NCBI GenBank assembly: GCA_947505565.1
Contig: CANNLB010000061.1
Location: 1 to 8,602, forward strand
Source: Acidobacteriota bacterium
Lineage (GTDB): Bacteria; Acidobacteriota; Terriglobia; Bryobacterales; Bryobacteraceae
DNA length: 8,602 nucleotides
Direction of reading: 5' to 3'
The position numbers and the translations under genes are program-made. Within the stretch, counting starts at the first letter, position 1. Each line of letters starts with the position of its first letter. The notes under the pieces were generated by a model, which did not search any database, was not told where the DNA came from, and was given only the letters and a program-made list of their open reading frames with translations. This document shows positions 6,189 to 8,602 of the stretch, piece after piece.

Positions 6189-6324
6189 CGACTCGAAGAC
6201 CTCTCGGCTCCCAATCGACGAGACTACGACAACCCGCCGACTCTGCATCGAGAACTCCTCGATGCCGAGTTGGCCGTCGGCAACCAGATCCCCCAAGTCC
6301 AGCACGGTTACCCCGGTGCCGCGC
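6189..6324 (+). pseudogene. Possible decayed gene fragment ahead of the HEAT-like remnant
   Basis: A frame beginning RLEDLSAPNRR and running through LHRELLDAELAVGNQIPQVQHGYP resembles the start of a short protein family I remember from Acidobacteriota and Planctomycetes (a pattern like ELAxGNxIxxVxxGFP). After about 6310 the frame loses any similarity. No convincing start or ribosome site was seen. The hairpin at 6236-6274 lies inside it and may be the true reason for the sequence pattern. Low confidence. Confidence 0.25.
6236..6274. terminator. Strong 17-position stem-loop downstream of the era-BON genes, no T-tract
   Basis: Bases 6236-6252 pair with 6258-6274 around the 5-nt loop AACTC. 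Sixteen of 17 positions pair, counting one G-U (6239/6271), with a single mismatch at 6244/6266. The inner eight pairs, GCATCGAG with CTCGATGC, are perfect. No T-run follows on the plus strand and no long T-run flanks it on the minus strand, so it is not a textbook intrinsic terminator. It may protect or process the 3' end of the operon transcript. Confidence 0.55.
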
Positions 6325-6779
6325 TATCCCATCATGGTCATGAATTTCGAAAAGTGGCACGAAGGCACCGGCTACGATCTTACGCGGATCCCCCTCATGG
6401 CCCCCGAGAAACGCCAGGATCTCGAAGCCGAATGAATCCTGCAAGCTCCGCCTCGACGGCGACTGGCGCGACGGAGAAGCCATCTTCGAACTCGACACGC
6501 CTGCGGCGTTGACAGCCGCTGAAAAAACCACGAGACACCCCTCGCCGGAGGTGAGAAGCTACGCCACGCGCCACGTGGCCGTCCACGCCGCCGAACTCGA
6601 AACCCCAGCCATTCGCGACATCGAACGAGCCGCCGTCGAACTCCCGATCAACGGCAACACCCCGGACGTCCGCCAATCCGTCTTGAACAAAGCCCGCACC
6701 GACCCTGCTTCCTCCGTTTCAACAACGACAGCACCGTCGATTCCCGCGCGGCCTGGAACGAACTCCGCGACTTCCTCAA

Positions 6780-6794
6780 GCAATTCGAAATTGC
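6780..6794. promoter_or_regulatory. Inverted repeat GCAATT-CGA-AATTGC upstream of the SDR gene
   Basis: Perfect 6-bp arms with a 3-nt spacer. It overlaps the start of the putative -35 box at 6791, and GCAATT recurs at 6793-6798. Candidate operator. Confidence 0.35.
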
Positions 6795-6819
6795 AATTTG
6801 GCAAGACCCTCGGTACCAT
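6791..6819 (+). promoter_or_regulatory. Putative promoter of the SDR gene
   Basis: TTGCAA (6791-6796, 4 of 6) is separated by 17 nt from TACCAT (6814-6819, 4 of 6). The predicted start is at about 6826, next to the ATG at 6827, so the message could be leaderless. No Shine-Dalgarno is seen before that ATG, which is consistent with this. Confidence 0.4.
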
Positions 6820-6823
6820 ACCG
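6811..6823. promoter_or_regulatory. Inverted repeat CGGTA-CCA-TACCG over the putative -10 box
   Basis: Perfect 5-bp arms with a 3-nt spacer, covering the putative -10 box and ending 3 nt before the SDR start codon. It has the same 3-nt spacing as the palindrome at 6780-6794. Confidence 0.35.
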
Positions 6824-6826
6824 TAC

Positions 6827-7678
6827 ATGCCTAATGTTCTTGTGACCGGCTGTAGTTCGGGAATCGGCTTTGCCACTGCACTCGAGCTCGCCCGGGCAGG
6901 GCACCACGTTTTTGCGACAATGAGGCACCCCGAGCGTGCACCGCAACTGGCGCACACTGCGGCAAGCGAGAAATTGTCGATCAAAATCTTGCCTTTGGAT
7001 GTCGATTCTGACGAATCAGTGAATGCTTGCTTCCAGTCCATCGCCGAACCCATTGACGTGCTGGTGAACAACGCCGGCATCGAAGTCCATGGGTCAGTGG
7101 AGGAATTGCCGCTATCATCCATGATCGCCGTGATGAACACAAATTGCTTCGGCGCGGTACGTTGTATCAAAGCGGTGCTGCCGCAGATGCGGGAACGCCA
7201 ATCTGGCTGCATCGTGAACGTCTCCTCCATTGCAGGCAGAATTGCCAATTCCCCGCTTGGAGCCTACTCCGCTTCCAAGTTCGCACTGGAGGCTTTCTGC
7301 GAAGCGCTCGCCGGTGAAGTGAAACCCTTCAACATCAGAGTTGCTCTCATAGAGCCGGGTGTTCAGGATACCCGGATGGCCCGCGATATCAGCACCGGAC
7401 CGAAATCGATCTATCCCCAGGTAGAGCGATTTTCCGCCTTTATCCGGGCGGTGCTGGCCGACCCAGTCTCGCCCGATGCCTCCGCGACGGCCATCCGCCA
7501 CGTAATTGAGAGTGGCACTTGGCAGTTGCGTCATTTGCCGGGTCCGAATGCAGCGCCTTTTGTCGGCTGGAGAGCCTCGATGACTGACGAGGAGTGGGTC
7601 GATTGGAACGCTTTGGGCGACGATGACTGGTACGAAGCGGTGCAGCGGGACTTCGGACTGGACGCCCGTCGGTCATAG
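6827..7678 (+). CDS. Short-chain dehydrogenase/reductase (classical SDR)
   Basis: A 283-residue NAD(P)-dependent oxidoreductase with a Rossmann fold. The cofactor motif is TGCSSGIG (7-14), with Asp58 in LDVDS, NNAG (81-84) and Asn106 before the helix. The catalytic set is Ser134 in NVSSIAG plus Tyr147 and Lys151 in YSASK, followed by IEPGVQDT (175-182). Arg33 in TMRH suggests preference for NADP. The substrate is unknown; the overall pattern resembles 17-beta-hydroxysteroid-dehydrogenase-like SDRs. ATG 6827 is chosen because the Rossmann strand begins at once (MPNVLVTG). The open frame does extend 106 codons upstream to TTG 6509, but that part encodes the decayed HEAT-like sequence. Codon use differs sharply from all upstream genes: among the first 12 Leu codons only two are CTC, against nearly all in corC. 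This suggests horizontal acquisition. No partner genes are nearby. Confidence 0.95.
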   Translation: MPNVLVTGCSSGIGFATALELARAGHHVFATMRHPERAPQLAHTAASEKLSIKILPLDVDSDESVNACFQSIAEPIDVLVNNAGIEVHGSVEELPLSSMIAVMNTNCFGAVRCIKAVLPQMRERQSGCIVNVSSIAGRIANSPLGAYSASKFALEAFCEALAGEVKPFNIRVALIEPGVQDTRMARDISTGPKSIYPQVERFSAFIRAVLADPVSPDASATAIRHVIESGTWQLRHLPGPNAAPFVGWRASMTDEEWVDWNALGDDDWYEAVQRDFGLDARRS

Positions 7679-7825
7679 ACCCGCTGGATTTTTGAGCCTC
7701 ATACCGAGGGCGACATCCGTTGACGGTCGATCAGATTCTCGCTGATAACAATACTCCGGCAGCTCCGGTTGCCTTCGAACAGACGCGCATTCCGATAGCG
7801 AAAAACTTGCCCAGACCCCGCGAGG

Positions 7826-7924
7826 GCATCGGATCCGGCGGCGAGACCCAGCCCGCCAAAGGGCCGGGCCTGTCTTCATTGCATCCAACGCAGGTGTGAA
7901 GCCAAGCCCAGCAACCAAACGGCC
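7826..7924. repeat. Two diverged direct-repeat units, core period 60 bp
   Basis: The core at 7847-7865 (CCCAGCCCGCCAAAGGGCC) recurs with 15 of 19 matches at 7907-7924. Each core is preceded by a GCATC-containing stretch (7826 and 7881). The 11-mer AGCCCGCCAAA (7850-7860) occurs again at 8032-8042, possibly a third decayed unit. Similar text recurs between genes in acidobacterial genomes as far as I remember, so this may be a dispersed repeat family. Confidence 0.4.
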
Positions 7925-8071
7925 ATGCGCGACTGCGCCAGCGCGCCACCCGCAAGCTCCCCCGCGCCGCGACATTCTACGGCCAGAACCACCGAACCGT
8001 TATCGCTCTTCATCCAAACCCCGACATCGCTAGCCCGCCAAACGCGGACTTATCTACGCTCCTCCACGCCG

Positions 8072-8101
8072 GCGTTTCGGCTCACCAGCCGTGTAAAACG
8101 C
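8072..8101. repeat. Stem-loop with a one-sided 4-nt bulge
   Basis: GCGTTT (8072-8077) pairs with AAACGC (8096-8101), and CGGCT (8078-8082) pairs with AGCCG (8087-8091) around the loop CACC. TGTA is bulged on the 3' side. Eleven pairs in total, 30 bp after the third AGCCCGCCAAA copy. Function unknown; it could be part of the same dispersed element. Confidence 0.4.
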
Positions 8102-8386
8102 GGAAACACAACCTATCCGCACACCCAGACAAACGCCGCAAGCAATCCCAATGCGGCGCTCGTCAGCCCAAACCTCTTCCTTATGAGCGGTGCCGCGGCA
8201 ACCTGACTGCTTCGATCAACGTAGCTCAAAGCTTAGCCCTGCCCCAGCATCTGTATTGGATCAACTGAAATCGGAGGAAAGCGGATCGACGTTACGAACT
8301 GCCATCCAACCGGACCTCCGCCTTTGGACTTCCGGCGACGCTCACCCTCCGAATCGAATCGATAGACCCCCATGCCTTACAAATCC

Positions 8387-8426
8387 CCGCCCGCAGGGCG
8401 GAAGCTTCTCTCTTCCATCTGTTTTT
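8387..8426 (+). terminator. Possible weak terminator: hairpin pair followed by T5
   Basis: CCGCCC-GCA-GGGCGG (8387-8401) is a perfect 6-bp hairpin. GGAAG (8400-8404) can alternatively pair with CTTCC (8412-8416), followed by five T at 8422-8426. The T-run is 5 nt from the second stem and no gene is obvious upstream, so a terminator role is uncertain. Confidence 0.25.
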
Positions 8427-8602
8427 CAACCTCATATTCACGCTGAACCAAAACACATCAACACGAGACGCCAAGGCATCGACTGGGGCGGGCGGCACGT
8501 TCAAGCTCGCGAAGAGAAGAATTGACCAGCCCTGCTCGCCAAAACTGCACCACCAACCGGCCCCGACTGCACTGCCTCTCCGACGAGCATGGGCTTGTGG
8601 CG

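Larger units (their letters stand above)
6316..6834 (+). pseudogene. Frameshifted, partly deleted HEAT-like repeat protein
   Basis: Three stretches look like pieces of one protein in order but in changing frames. GTG 6316 opens PRYPIMVMNFEKWHEGTGYDL, which ends at TGA 6433-6435. The +2-shifted frame then reads LDGDWRDGEAIFELDTPAAL and HPSPEVRSYATRHV, a HEAT-like helix pair (about 6440-6630). From about 6703 the first frame resumes with PCFLRFNNDS and AAWNELRDFLKQF, to TAA at 6832-6834. I remember intact proteins with the same order (NFEKWHEG...DWRDVEAL...LDTPxA...HPDPEVR...FFLRFN), usually with about 60 more residues before the last part, so a deletion is also likely. The family match is from memory; the frame changes are visible. 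Codon bias matches the upstream genes, so it looks native rather than imported. The last 20 or so codons run into the promoter region of the SDR gene. Confidence 0.55.
7679..8602. other. Stretch without a credible gene
   Basis: All short frames here are Pro/Arg/Ser-rich without family motifs, conserved starts or ribosome sites. The only structures I see are degenerate direct repeats and the two hairpins listed separately. No intrinsic terminator was found directly after the SDR gene. Both strands were read for gene remnants and none was convincing. After about 7900 the C-rich plus-strand composition of the left part of the window returns. Confidence 0.6.

Noticed and set aside
6509..6826. 106-codon N-terminal extension of the SDR gene from TTG 6509
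   Set aside because: It encodes part of the decayed HEAT-like protein in a fortuitously open frame. The SDR fold begins at ATG 6827, which has its own promoter-like elements.
7720..7899. 59-codon plus-strand frame beginning LTVDQILADNN
   Set aside because: TTG start without a ribosome site, overlaps the degenerate repeat, and has no recognisable family.
7925..8525. Short plus- and minus-strand frames in the right-hand flank
   Set aside because: Arg/Pro/Ser-rich, mutually overlapping, with no motifs or ribosome sites; treated as non-coding.

Overview
The window is about 60% G+C bacterial chromosome. It looks like Acidobacteriota of the Solibacter/Bryobacter type. That placement is inferred from how the secreted protein at the left edge and the decayed reading frames at 6189-6834 resemble families I remember from that group; the housekeeping genes do not fix the phylum. 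No defence system, CRISPR array, prophage, rRNA or tRNA gene was recognised.

Layout. (1) 1-1365, minus strand: an XRE-HTH/cupin regulator (751-1365), then a secreted protein whose 3' end lies outside the window (1-696). Three perfect 15-bp tandem repeats separate them. The secreted protein resembles peptidase-MA-type proteins, but the aligned HExxH site reads GExxG. (2) 1366-1484: a divergent intergenic region with two adjacent inverted repeats and mutually exclusive RNA pairings. The regulator's own promoter overlaps one repeat and appears to start transcription at or next to its ATG. (3) 1485-6172, plus strand: an ECF-type sigma factor, then phoH, ybeY, a CorC-type CBS protein, era and a small secreted BON-domain protein. 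Spacing is tight, with stop/start overlaps of 4, 8 and 8 nt from ybeY onward. PhoH, YbeY, CorC and Era form a classic conserved neighbourhood for RNA/ribosome maturation and envelope ion handling; the sigma factor in front and the BON protein behind are additions. (4) 6173-6834: decayed DNA with a strong 17-position hairpin and remnants of two reading frames, one a HEAT-like protein broken by at least two frame changes. (5) 6827-7678: an intact short-chain dehydrogenase/reductase (SDR) with its own promoter-like elements and palindromes. Its codon use is unlike all its neighbours, which suggests later arrival. (6) 7679-8602: no credible gene; degenerate direct repeats and two hairpins.

Composition. 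Over roughly 1-6780 the plus strand is rich in C whichever strand is coding: plus-strand genes prefer C-ending codons and minus-strand genes prefer G-ending ones. This points to a strand-linked mutational skew. The SDR gene breaks this pattern.

How the genes may work together. The regulator probably controls itself and perhaps the divergent sigma gene through the shared intergenic palindromes. The sigma factor may be transcribed into the phoH-ybeY-corC-era-BON genes, tying a stress-type regulator to ribosome maturation. These regulatory links are inferred from arrangement only.
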